Below are positions 1 to 5,525 of a stretch of 5,644 bases of DNA, in pieces. The position numbers were made by a program, and so were the translations under genes. Below the pieces are notes generated by a model that ran no database searches, was not told where the DNA came from, and saw only the letters and a program-made list of their open reading frames with translations. The number at the start of each line of letters is the position of its first letter. The first letter of the stretch is position 1. Source of the stretch: Methylacidiphilum sp. (lineage in GTDB: Bacteria > Verrucomicrobiota > Verrucomicrobiia > CAIQCK01); the NCBI GenBank assembly GCA_020718125.1, contig DYDC01000187.1, positions 1 through 5,644 of the forward strand. The letters are read 5' to 3'.

Positions 1-241
1 CCGCTATCACCGGCACAATCAACTCCGGGATGAGGTCGTAGTCCACTATCGAGCGGGCAAAGCCAATCGGATCAACGATCTTCAGCACTCCCGCTGCGAG
101 AAAAACGACGGCGATGAGCAGGCGTCCCAGCAGGCTCAACCACGAAACGGCAGAACGACTGTCTTTGCCACGAAAGAACGCAGGGAACACAGAGATTTCG
201 TTTCCCCCTTTTTGCGCTCTTTGAGTTCTCTTGCGGCTCAT
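1..241 (-). CDS. MauE/DoxX-like integral membrane protein, N-terminal 80 residues (runs off the left edge)
   Basis: Reading from the ATG at 241 gives 80 codons with no stop before the window edge. After a polar N-terminus of about 35 residues there is a hydrophobic segment (about residues 37-54), then LKIVDPIGFARSIVDYDLIP, then another hydrophobic stretch at the edge. The first membrane helix followed by G-V-L-K-x-x-D-P, F-A and a Y-x-L-I-P turn is typical of the MauE/DoxX redox-associated membrane family. MauE is needed for maturation of methylamine dehydrogenase; many relatives sit beside thiol or sulfur genes. Here the rhodanese gene lies just upstream, 144 bases away, which fits an envelope redox role (inference). 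The start is uncertain: no convincing ribosome binding site precedes it, and the first 30 or so codons look like intergenic repeat DNA. A TTG at 139, codon 35, just before the first helix, is an alternative start. Confidence 0.75.
   Translation of the reverse strand, partial: MSRKRTQRAQKGGNEISVFPAFFRGKDSRSAVSWLSLLGRLLIAVVFLAAGVLKIVDPIGFARSIVDYDLIPELIVPVIA
167..240. repeat. Intergenic-type repeat text read as the N-terminus of the MauE/DoxX-like gene
   Basis: This stretch contains phrases such as GAACGCAGGGAACACAGAG and TTTTTGCGCTCTTTGAG, low in codon-like character. They resemble short dispersed repeats I associate with gaps between genes in PVC-type genomes. The stretch adjoins the palindromic element to its right. 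It encodes the polar tail before the first membrane helix, which either is a read-through repeat or means that translation really starts further in. That it is a repeat family is from memory; no second copy of this module occurs in the window. Confidence 0.4.
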
Positions 242-269
242 CTTCCGTGCCATTCCGTGCATTTCTTGG

Positions 270-360
270 TTGCCCGCTAAATACGCCAAACACCGCTAAA
301 ACAAAACTTCCAGACCTTCCCCTTCGCCTTTCGTGTCATTTCGTGTGTTTCGCGGGCCAA
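270..360. repeat. Palindromic repeat element, copy 1
   Basis: The left arm (270-301) begins TTGCCCGCTAAATACGCC and the right arm (about 330-360) ends TGTTTCGCGGGCCAA. The arms are imperfect reverse complements about 32 bases long around a core of about 28 bases. It matches copy 2 at 872-961: the left arms differ at 2 of 32 positions and the right half plus its extension (331-380 against 930-979) at 5 of 50. It fills most of the gap between the rhodanese stop and the MauE/DoxX-like start. No gene is seen in 242-385. A folded transcript could form a long hairpin between the two genes. Confidence 0.8.
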
Positions 361-385
361 TCTCCGAATCCGTGTAATCCGCAGA

Positions 386-853
386 TCACTGCTCCACAGG
401 CCAGCCGCGATCTTTCCATCCCGCCCAGCCGTCTCGGAAGATGCTGACGCGCGTGTAGCCCATCGGCGCGAGTTTGTCGGCCGCCTGCCGGCTCGATCCG
501 CAGCTCTTGCCGTCGCAATAGATGACAACCTCCGCCTCCTTAGGCAGCCAGTTGGCCATCTCCACAAACCGCTGGTCAAACTCATCCGCCGGAATGTTCC
601 GCGCCCCGGCGATGTGCCCCCTCGCAAAGTTGTCCGCCAGCCGCGCGTCGAGAAACAGCGATTGCCCGCCTTCGTGCCGCGCCTTCGTTTCCTCGGCCGT
701 GATGTAGCGCGCGTCGAGTTCGCGCAGCGTCAGCGCCCGCGTCACCGCCAGCCCAACCGGTGAGACCGCATTCACCGCCAACCCCAGCAAAGTAGTGACG
801 GCAATGATGGGCACGGCCTGCAAGAGCAGTGATTTGATGCCGAACGGTTTCAT
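386..853 (-). CDS. Membrane-anchored single-domain rhodanese (sulfurtransferase)
   Basis: The protein has 155 residues. Residues 9-30 form a hydrophobic N-terminal helix (signal anchor or uncleaved signal), so the domain is probably outside the cytoplasmic membrane. The rhodanese domain covers about 45-155: FLDAR at 67-71, GHIAGARNIP at 79-88, the active-site loop YCDGKSCGSS at 112-121, and the ending DGWAGWKDRGWPVE typical of the fold. Cys113 is in the place of the catalytic cysteine that carries persulfide sulfur; Cys118 is a second cysteine in the same loop. Family knowledge: such proteins transfer sulfane sulfur to cyanide or thiol acceptors; the physiological acceptor cannot be told here. 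The gene lies between DUF1573 and MauE/DoxX-like genes in the same direction, with repeat-filled gaps on both sides. No strong ribosome binding site precedes the ATG; the start is chosen because the helix follows directly. Confidence 0.9.
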   Translation of the reverse strand: MKPFGIKSLLLQAVPIIAVTTLLGLAVNAVSPVGLAVTRALTLRELDARYITAEETKARHEGGQSLFLDARLADNFARGHIAGARNIPADEFDQRFVEMANWLPKEAEVVIYCDGKSCGSSRQAADKLAPMGYTRVSIFRDGWAGWKDRGWPVEQ

Positions 854-871
854 TTAACACCGATGATTGAC

Positions 872-961
872 TTGCCCGCTAAACACGCCAAACACCGCCA
901 AAATTACTGCCGGATTTCCTCTCCGGTTTTCGCGTCATTTCGCGTGTTTCGCGGGCCAATC
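872..961. repeat. Palindromic repeat element, copy 2
   Basis: The left arm starts TTGCCCGCTAAACACGCC at 872 and the right arm ends TGTTTCGCGGGCCAA near 960. The reverse complement of the right arm aligns with the left over about 32 bases with several mismatches. A small perfect hairpin sits at the centre (CCGGA, 7-base loop, TCCGG, then TTTT on the plus strand, 911-930). The similarity to copy 1 continues to about 979 and is followed by short CCGTG-rich repeat text to about 993. The rest of the gap up to 1025 includes a palindromic GCCCGGGC near 1011, possibly one more repeat module. No gene is seen in 854-1025. Confidence 0.8.
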
Positions 962-1025
962 TCCGTATCCGTGTGTTCCGTGCATTCCGTGGTGATTACC
1001 CGTGCCGGAGGCCCGGGCTACTCTC

Positions 1026-2309
1026 TCATCTCACCGCGGCCACCTGCGTCTTCATCACCACGCCGGACAACCGCACCTCGATCGGCACGTTGCTCTCCGA
1101 AGTCGTGATCTTCATCGTCCGCTGGAAGAACCCCGCCGGTGGCGGCGTGTCGTCGGTCAGTTCCACCTCGTATTCCAGGCCCGGCTTCACCGGTTTCACC
1201 AATGCCTTCAGGCCCGGAAAACCCGTGTCCACCGAGCGGACCTCCACCGGTTTGCCGCTGCGGCTGCTGAGCATCACCTTCTGCGGCTTGAACCGCTCGC
1301 CTTGCTTCACCGAGCCGAAGAACACCGCTTCCGGCTTCACCCGCAACGGCCCGGCTATTGTCCCCGTCACCGGAATCGTCAGTTCCAACGGCTTCGCCGA
1401 GCCGGACTGCGACCGTGTGAGATAAACCCGCGCGGCATACGTAAACGGCCCGTAGTTCTTGTTGTTCGCGTCGAGACTCACCGCAACTTTGATTTCCCCC
1501 TCCGTCTTTCGCGCGTTTGGCGTGTTTCGCGGGCCACCCACAAACTCCGCCTTCAACTCCGGATGCGTCGTCGTGATCCGCTGTATCCCAAACGCCTCCG
1601 GCACCACCGGCTTGATGACCAACTCCTGCACGCCCACCCTGCCTCGCTCGATCTCGCCCATAGCCACCACCTTCGGCTCCAACTTGAACAACGTCCGCAC
1701 GTCCGCATTCACGCCGAGGACCAGTGATGGCGCGGCGGGATCGTTGGAGCGCACGGTAATGGTCTTGTGGATCGGCCCGCTGAAGCTGCCGGACTTGAAC
1801 GTCACGCTCAGCCGCCCCACACCGCCCGGCGGCAATTCCTTCGGCGAGGGCTGGACCACCGTGCAACCGCACGAACTGATGACATCGCTGATTCGAAGCA
1901 ATTGATTGCCCTTGTTCCGATACACAAACACCTTCGTGGACTCCGTCCCTTGGTCCACCAATCCAAACTCCGCCGCTGCCTCATCGAACGAAAGCCACTG
2001 GCCAGCTTTCGGACCGGAGACCGAAGTCCGCTGACCGCTGAAAGTTGATGGCTGACTGCTGGCAGCTGTCGTTTTCTGCCCCCTGAAAGCTGACGGCTGA
2101 CCGCTGATAGCTTTTTCAGCTTTCACCGCCGCCATGTAATTCCTCTGCGCCACCACATACGCATCCCACGCCGACTTCACGTCCGTCGGCTTGCCCTCAA
2201 CCCTCAACCCCCGACCCTCAACCAGTCTCGCCACTCCATAGCCTGCCGCGATGCCGACAATGGCACCGACGGCGATGCCGCCGATCAATCGCTTGTAGTT
2301 TTCGGTCAT
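1026..2309 (-). CDS. Membrane-anchored DUF1573 protein with repeat-derived inserts
   Basis: The protein has 427 residues. Residues 8-29 are a glycine- and alanine-rich membrane anchor, placing the rest outside the membrane. A low-complexity linker (about 30-104) follows, then the DUF1573 domain (about 105-205) with its hallmark ISSCGCTVVQP at 144-154, PPGGVGRLSVTF at 160-171 and ITVRSNDP at 184-191. The rest (206-420) looks like two further beta-sandwich repeats; VYLTRSQSG and TGTIAGPLRV suggest Ig-like strands. DUF1573 has no settled biochemical role; it is common in Bacteroidota and PVC secreted proteins. The start has an AAAGGA-type binding site close upstream. Three places are odd: residues 30-39 and 68-98 come from simple or dispersed repeats, and residues 258-270 come from one arm of the palindromic element found in the two neighbouring gaps. 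The next genes downstream are the rhodanese and the MauE/DoxX-like gene. Confidence 0.9.
   Translation of the reverse strand: MTENYKRLIGGIAVGAIVGIAAGYGVARLVEGRGLRVEGKPTDVKSAWDAYVVAQRNYMAAVKAEKAISGQPSAFRGQKTTAASSQPSTFSGQRTSVSGPKAGQWLSFDEAAAEFGLVDQGTESTKVFVYRNKGNQLLRISDVISSCGCTVVQPSPKELPPGGVGRLSVTFKSGSFSGPIHKTITVRSNDPAAPSLVLGVNADVRTLFKLEPKVVAMGEIERGRVGVQELVIKPVVPEAFGIQRITTTHPELKAEFVGGPRNTPNARKTEGEIKVAVSLDANNKNYGPFTYAARVYLTRSQSGSAKPLELTIPVTGTIAGPLRVKPEAVFFGSVKQGERFKPQKVMLSSRSGKPVEVRSVDTGFPGLKALVKPVKPGLEYEVELTDDTPPPAGFFQRTMKITTSESNVPIEVRLSGVVMKTQVAAVR
1505..1536. repeat. Half copy of the palindromic element inside the DUF1573 gene
   Basis: The plus strand reads TTTCGCGCGTTTGGCG followed by TGTTTCGCGGGCCA, matching the right arm of the elements ending at 360 and 960. 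The flank before it (TTTCCCCCTCCG) also resembles the inner part of copy 1. The insert keeps the reading frame and encodes GGPRNTPNARKTEG, a polar turn-like stretch between two beta strands. No matching left arm is present here. Confidence 0.75.
2038..2112. repeat. Two-unit direct repeat of 45-base period in the DUF1573 linker
   Basis: The 30-base blocks at 2038-2067 and 2083-2112 agree at 25 positions and are offset by exactly 45 bases, so both are read in the same frame. They give related 15-residue peptides around SGQPSAFRGQ and SSQPSTFSGQ. Internally the blocks are built from alternating CTGA and GCTG words (CTGACGGCTGACCGCTGATA), a style typical of dispersed intergenic repeats. They lie in the flexible linker between anchor and domain, where insertion is likely to be tolerated. 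Confidence 0.75.
2194..2221. repeat. Four-unit heptamer repeat in the DUF1573 gene
   Basis: Four consecutive 7-base units read CCCTCAA, CCCTCAA, CCCCCGA, CCCTCAA on the plus strand (TTGAGGG on the coding strand). They encode the stretch EGRGLRVEG right after the membrane anchor. The minus strand is G-rich with four G-runs and might form a quadruplex (inference). Confidence 0.7.
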
Positions 2310-2313
2310 ACCA

Positions 2314-2320
2314 TCCTTTC
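2314..2320 (-). promoter_or_regulatory. Ribosome binding site of the DUF1573 gene
   Basis: The minus strand reads GAAAGGA, four bases, then ATG at 2309. It supports this start, just ahead of the membrane anchor. Only 43 bases separate it from the upstream stop at 2353, and I see no clear terminator hairpin in that gap, so read-through from the upstream operon is possible. Confidence 0.6.
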
Positions 2321-2352
2321 ATCTGTTGCTGGCTTGGAATCATGCGACGGTG

Positions 2353-2817
2353 CTACGGCCTTGGACACGTTTCGGGATACTTTGAGTTCATTCGATCAGG
2401 ATTGGGCCAGCGTTTGTCCAGCAACGCCGTTTCGCGCCACCATCCTTTTACACATTCGAACCTAAGTGCCTCGCCAAGAATCACCTCGGCCACGAAACTC
2501 CCATCCCGCCTCCATGTGACACGAGCCTTCGTCGTTTCAAAACTCTTTCCACCGAAAGTCTGGCAACTGAACAGCGGCAGATGCCAGAATTCGTAATACT
2601 CAAAGCGATATACTTTTGGATTATATCTTAACAAGGTGCCGACTAAGACGGACGGGCTGAAACCAAACTGCTGGATTTCCCGAACAATAATCTTTGGTCC
2701 TGTCCTGCCTGGTCCATACCAAGATTCTGTGAGTATGCGACCACCAACTTGATACCAGATCAAAGCGCTGACGAGGGCCGTGCCGCATGCAAGCATGATC
2801 CCTGTCGTTCTTTTCAT
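2353..2817 (-). CDS. Small membrane-anchored protein of unknown function
   Basis: I do not recognise this 154-residue protein. Residues 6-22 are a hydrophobic signal anchor or signal peptide (GIMLACGTALVSALIWY), followed by about 130 residues expected outside the membrane. That part is rich in aromatic residues (FEYYEFWHLPLF, KGWWRETALLDKRW) and alternates hydrophobic and charged residues like a small beta-rich domain. The start at 2817 is chosen because its ATG overlaps the TGA of the upstream gene as ATGA, the classic sign of translational coupling. A longer reading from 2898 would add 27 residues without signal character, lying entirely within the upstream gene. It is the last gene of a three-gene run. 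A partner or immunity-like role for the secreted protein is possible but unproven. Confidence 0.75.
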   Translation of the reverse strand: MKRTTGIMLACGTALVSALIWYQVGGRILTESWYGPGRTGPKIIVREIQQFGFSPSVLVGTLLRYNPKVYRFEYYEFWHLPLFSCQTFGGKSFETTKARVTWRRDGSFVAEVILGEALRFECVKGWWRETALLDKRWPNPDRMNSKYPETCPRP

Positions 2818-3722
2818 TGGCCACGACCCTTTCTTGCAGAGATCCTCTTGAAAAGCAATATGGCCGCTATGATTGCCACAGCAGCAGCAGAGATCCAAAT
2901 CAGAATCGAGGAATTACCCCCAGATGAAGCGGCTCTTTCATGCGCTGGTTTTGCTCGACTCGTGTTGTCGGACGACCGAGTGGCTTGCGTCTGCCCACGC
3001 TCTTGTGGTTGCGTGTCATGCCTTGGAATCGCCTCATGCGCTTGGGTGGATTTTTGGATCACATGTCGTTCCGTGTTTTGCACCGGAGGACGATCTATGT
3101 CACGTAGCGTTCTCTTGGCGGGCTGCTCAATTCGAAAGCGGTGTGGATCCGGCCGTATAAAAATCTGCTCAAGAGGGAAGGCGCTCTGTGTGACTGCGGC
3201 AACAGTCAGTTCATGGTCAGTGGCAATGTAGTAAATCTTGAGACCCGTCTGACGATCAACCCAAGTGTCCGCGCGAACTGGCACAAAAGCATCCTGACCT
3301 TTCCGCATAAGTTCTTCTTGTTCGGAGGCACCGAGTTCACGAGCGAAATATGCAAACAGATTCCGCGCCTCAACTTGAGATGAGTCCGAGGGCAATCCTT
3401 GTAAACTCTTCACATTCAAAACACCCACGACACGTCCCCGCGAACACAGATACCAAAAGGACTGAAAGCCGGGCTGCCCCATGTTGACAATCTCCATGAA
3501 GCTCTCGTTTTGCTGTGCTTCTGGCGCACCGCTGGGAGTAGGCATTATTATCCCTGGGCCCGCGAACACGTTTTGGCGCGCCAATCTTAAGTCTTCAACA
3601 CTGGCACCCAACGACACGCCTGAAGGAATGATTCTCTTGACCACGGCATCGAACGTGGATCCAGAGGCCCAGTTTGGAATACCCAAGCACAACAGAATCC
3701 CGCAAAAACACTTCCGCATCAT
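2814..3722 (-). CDS. Secreted protein with a C-terminal membrane anchor, unknown function
   Basis: The protein has 302 residues and I recognise no family with confidence. A signal peptide covers about 1-20 (CFCGILLCLGIPNWAS). A globular part (22-190) has SGVSLGASVEDLRLARQ at 34-50, a pattern seen in small envelope proteins of the SmpA-like kind (weak resemblance), and ends in beta-like segments. Residues about 195-270 are a long polar linker rich in Q, R, H, S and T. Residues 272-291 form a transmembrane helix (ILIWISAAAVAIIAAILL), followed by a basic tail, FKRISARKGRGQ. Predicted topology: domain outside, tail in the cytoplasm. The ATG begins 2 bases after the stop of the upstream secreted protein and no separate binding site is visible, so translation is probably coupled. 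MM at the start leaves a one-residue ambiguity. Confidence 0.8.
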   Translation of the reverse strand: MMRKCFCGILLCLGIPNWASGSTFDAVVKRIIPSGVSLGASVEDLRLARQNVFAGPGIIMPTPSGAPEAQQNESFMEIVNMGQPGFQSFWYLCSRGRVVGVLNVKSLQGLPSDSSQVEARNLFAYFARELGASEQEELMRKGQDAFVPVRADTWVDRQTGLKIYYIATDHELTVAAVTQSAFPLEQIFIRPDPHRFRIEQPAKRTLRDIDRPPVQNTERHVIQKSTQAHEAIPRHDTQPQERGQTQATRSSDNTSRAKPAHERAASSGGNSSILIWISAAAVAIIAAILLFKRISARKGRGQ

Positions 3723-3724
3723 GA

Positions 3725-5500
3725 TCAGTATATTCTTGAGCGGTCCGAGTTGGTTAAGATGCCTTCGACAAAATCCTCAGGTGTCTCGGGCGAAGACCCC
3801 GATGTTTCCCAGATGAACATCACTCCCGAATCATATTTCTGCTCCAAGTCGGTTATGATTGCGTCCACATCAGGCACCAGACCATCTCGGTGAACGACAG
3901 ACATGCCAACCGTGTTGTTATGCAAGTCCATGCTGCTGTCAAAAGCGGGCTGACCCTGCGAATAATTATCGTGTTCATGAGCCGTAGAAATCAGCCACAC
4001 GTCTCCGGCATTGACCGAGAATGTTGAAACCGAGAGCGAACACCAAAGAGCATGTCGCATTGCATCGTGCCTCGGACCTCCAATCGTGTGTGCGGCATCC
4101 ACGTAGGCAAGCACCAAAGAACGGTTGAAAATCATTATGGGTGCCGTGACCGGACACAGGGCCGCCGCCTCCAATTGGCTAAAGAAACCGACGTATGGAA
4201 TGTGTATGTGAACTCGGTAAACAGAATCGCGAATTGATATTTTCACCTCATTCACCCCACTTGACCAACTAAATGTGTATTCCAGAGAATTGTCGGGAAT
4301 CGTGTGCCCCGGAGCTTCCCATTTCACAAAATGAGGCGGAAGATTCTCAGCCTGATCAAGTGGCGACCCCATGATTATTTTGATGGTGATCTTCTCGTCT
4401 GGCCAAACAGCAAATAGATTCGATGCATTTCCAATCTGTGGCGCATTGTTATATGTTCTATAATTTCCGTTTGGGCTTATCTCAGTCTGATTTAGCTTTA
4501 TCGCCGGGACATTCACGGTCACGCCAGCCGATGCCGTGTTGCCGCGTGCATCCGTCACGGCAACGGAGCAGGAATTACCGCCACCTTCGGCAGCATCACC
4601 GAAAGTCACATCCACGGATTGGGACGACGCGCTGGCGGGGGTTCCGTTGTCAAAAGTCCACTCGTAGGTGTAAGGCGCTTTGCCGCCCTTTGGCGTCGCA
4701 TTGAAACTGACGCTGGTGTTCTTAGCGATGACCTTGTCTTCGGAGGGAGTAATCGTAACGGAGAGTTCACACTCACCAGCCGGAACAATCTCCTCGGCAT
4801 CGCAACACTCCTGACTGCCTACCGTGTAGATGAAGCCGTTGCAACAGTCCTGCAATGGCGGGTAGTATTCGACTTCGCCGCACATGGGGAAGCAGGTTCC
4901 CGCCGGGCCGACCAAGCCTTCGCAGCACTCCTCACCCGGCCCAAGCCAGCCTCCACCGCCCCGCGGGCCGACCCCGCACCAAGCGGGACACGGGACGTCA
5001 AGAGGAAGCACGACGTGGATACCAGCACCGACGTAACAGCACTGTTCATAACGCGGATCGTATCGCCCGACGATGTAGTGGCCGTCGAAACAATCCACTA
5101 GTCCATCACCCCAGCCACCGCCGCCGTTGCCGGGATTGTCGGCGGGGTCGTTCGGATTGGTGCCGGCGGTGGTTTCCTCCTCGTCGGTGTAACCGTCGTT
5201 GTCATCGTCGGGGTCGAGGTCATCCTGGATGCCGTCGCCGTCGTTGTCTCCGCCGCCGCCGCCACCGCAGTTGCCCTTGTCAACAACCTGGCCGTCGGCG
5301 CAGCAGTCCTGTGTGCCCAGATCATAGATGGTCATGGAGCAGCAACCCTCCGAGGTGGGATCGTAGGTGTTGCTGCCACAGTCGTCGGCCCACGCCGGCA
5401 TGGCGGTTAAGAGGAGAAACCCAAACACGGTCGCGAAGGTTATCGCGACGGCCCGCGCCCTGCAATTCTCAAACGTCCCGTTCATAACAAGCCTATTCAT
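3725..5500 (-). CDS. Secreted multidomain protein: galaxin-like cysteine modules, TSP3, PKD and a DUF6973-like C-terminus
   Basis: The protein has 591 residues. The signal peptide ends at AWA (36-38), so it is exported. Domain order: double-cysteine module at 41-78; glycine linker; thrombospondin type-3-like calcium-binding stretch at 85-125 (DNDGDGIQDDLDPDDDNDG); glycine linker; irregular cysteine-rich part at 137-203; second double-cysteine module at 207-244; PKD domain at about 246-331 (APYTYEWTFDNG, VTDARGNTASAGV); an unassigned beta-rich part at 333-440; and an apparently helical C-terminal domain at about 440-591. The N-terminal part has 20 cysteines, an even number, fitting disulfides. 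The C-terminal motifs DAMRHALW (479-486), AHE (507-509) and MDLHNNTVG (524-532) match my memory of DUF6973, often found at the ends of large secreted or toxin-like proteins; its activity is unknown to me. A strong binding site fixes the start. It leads a coupled three-gene operon. The C-terminal half is AT-richer than the N-terminal half. Confidence 0.9.
   Translation of the reverse strand: MNRLVMNGTFENCRARAVAITFATVFGFLLLTAMPAWADDCGSNTYDPTSEGCCSMTIYDLGTQDCCADGQVVDKGNCGGGGGGDNDGDGIQDDLDPDDDNDGYTDEEETTAGTNPNDPADNPGNGGGGWGDGLVDCFDGHYIVGRYDPRYEQCCYVGAGIHVVLPLDVPCPAWCGVGPRGGGGWLGPGEECCEGLVGPAGTCFPMCGEVEYYPPLQDCCNGFIYTVGSQECCDAEEIVPAGECELSVTITPSEDKVIAKNTSVSFNATPKGGKAPYTYEWTFDNGTPASASSQSVDVTFGDAAEGGGNSCSVAVTDARGNTASAGVTVNVPAIKLNQTEISPNGNYRTYNNAPQIGNASNLFAVWPDEKITIKIIMGSPLDQAENLPPHFVKWEAPGHTIPDNSLEYTFSWSSGVNEVKISIRDSVYRVHIHIPYVGFFSQLEAAALCPVTAPIMIFNRSLVLAYVDAAHTIGGPRHDAMRHALWCSLSVSTFSVNAGDVWLISTAHEHDNYSQGQPAFDSSMDLHNNTVGMSVVHRDGLVPDVDAIITDLEQKYDSGVMFIWETSGSSPETPEDFVEGILTNSDRSRIY
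3905..4066 (-). other. DUF6973-like conserved motif region
   Basis: This codes for residues 479-532 of the secreted protein: D-A-x-R-H-A-x-W, then A-H-E-x-D-N, then M-D-L-H-N-N-x-V-G. The His, Glu, Asp and Asn positions are spaced like a conserved active or metal-binding site. The family match is by eye from memory and needs a profile search. No catalytic role should be assumed. Confidence 0.55.
4769..4882 (-). repeat. Second galaxin-like double-cysteine module
   Basis: Residues 207-244 have the spacing C-x11-CC-x11-CC-x10-C, identical to the module at 41-78. The two share 15 of 38 residues, including all six cysteines, a Tyr-x-Pro after the first cysteine, I-Y, G and Q. It stands directly before the PKD domain. 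Confidence 0.75.
5267..5380 (-). repeat. First galaxin-like double-cysteine module
   Basis: Residues 41-78 begin three residues after the predicted signal cleavage site. The cysteine spacing is C-x11-CC-x11-CC-x10-C, with YDP after the first cysteine and a G before each later pair or the last cysteine. Tandem CC repeats of this style are the hallmark of galaxin, a coral skeleton matrix protein. Homology as opposed to convergence is open. Confidence 0.7.
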
Positions 5501-5503
5501 CGT

Positions 5504-5512
5504 TCACCTCCT
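5504..5512 (-). promoter_or_regulatory. Strong ribosome binding site of the secreted protein gene
   Basis: The minus strand reads AGGAGGTGA, three bases, then ATG at 5500. This is a near-perfect Shine-Dalgarno match, stronger than at any other gene in the window, and suggests efficient translation of the first gene of the operon. Confidence 0.85.
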
Positions 5513-5525
5513 GTGACACCCCATG

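Noticed and set aside
72..293. Minus-strand open frame of 73 codons at the left end
   Set aside because: The frame starting at 241 gives recognisable MauE/DoxX-like sequence; this one reads Arg/Ser-rich text out of repeat DNA.
270..961. The two similar palindromes as a CRISPR array
   Set aside because: The copies are 600 bases apart with a whole gene between them and are about 90 bases long; there is no regular repeat-spacer pattern.
1002..1872. Long open frames overlapping the DUF1573 gene on both strands
   Set aside because: They are by-products of high G+C sequence. The minus frame at 1026-2309 carries the DUF1573 hallmark residues and a membrane anchor.
2818..2898. Upstream extension of the small membrane protein to an ATG at 2898
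   Set aside because: The added 27 residues lie wholly within the preceding gene and have no signal character, while the ATG at 2817 overlaps the upstream stop as ATGA and is followed at once by a hydrophobic helix.
4855..5487. Long plus-strand open frame of 210 codons rich in Arg and Cys
   Set aside because: It is antisense to the secreted protein gene, and its composition is the mirror of the Gly/Asp/Cys-rich repeats; the minus frame has a signal peptide, domains and a strong binding site.
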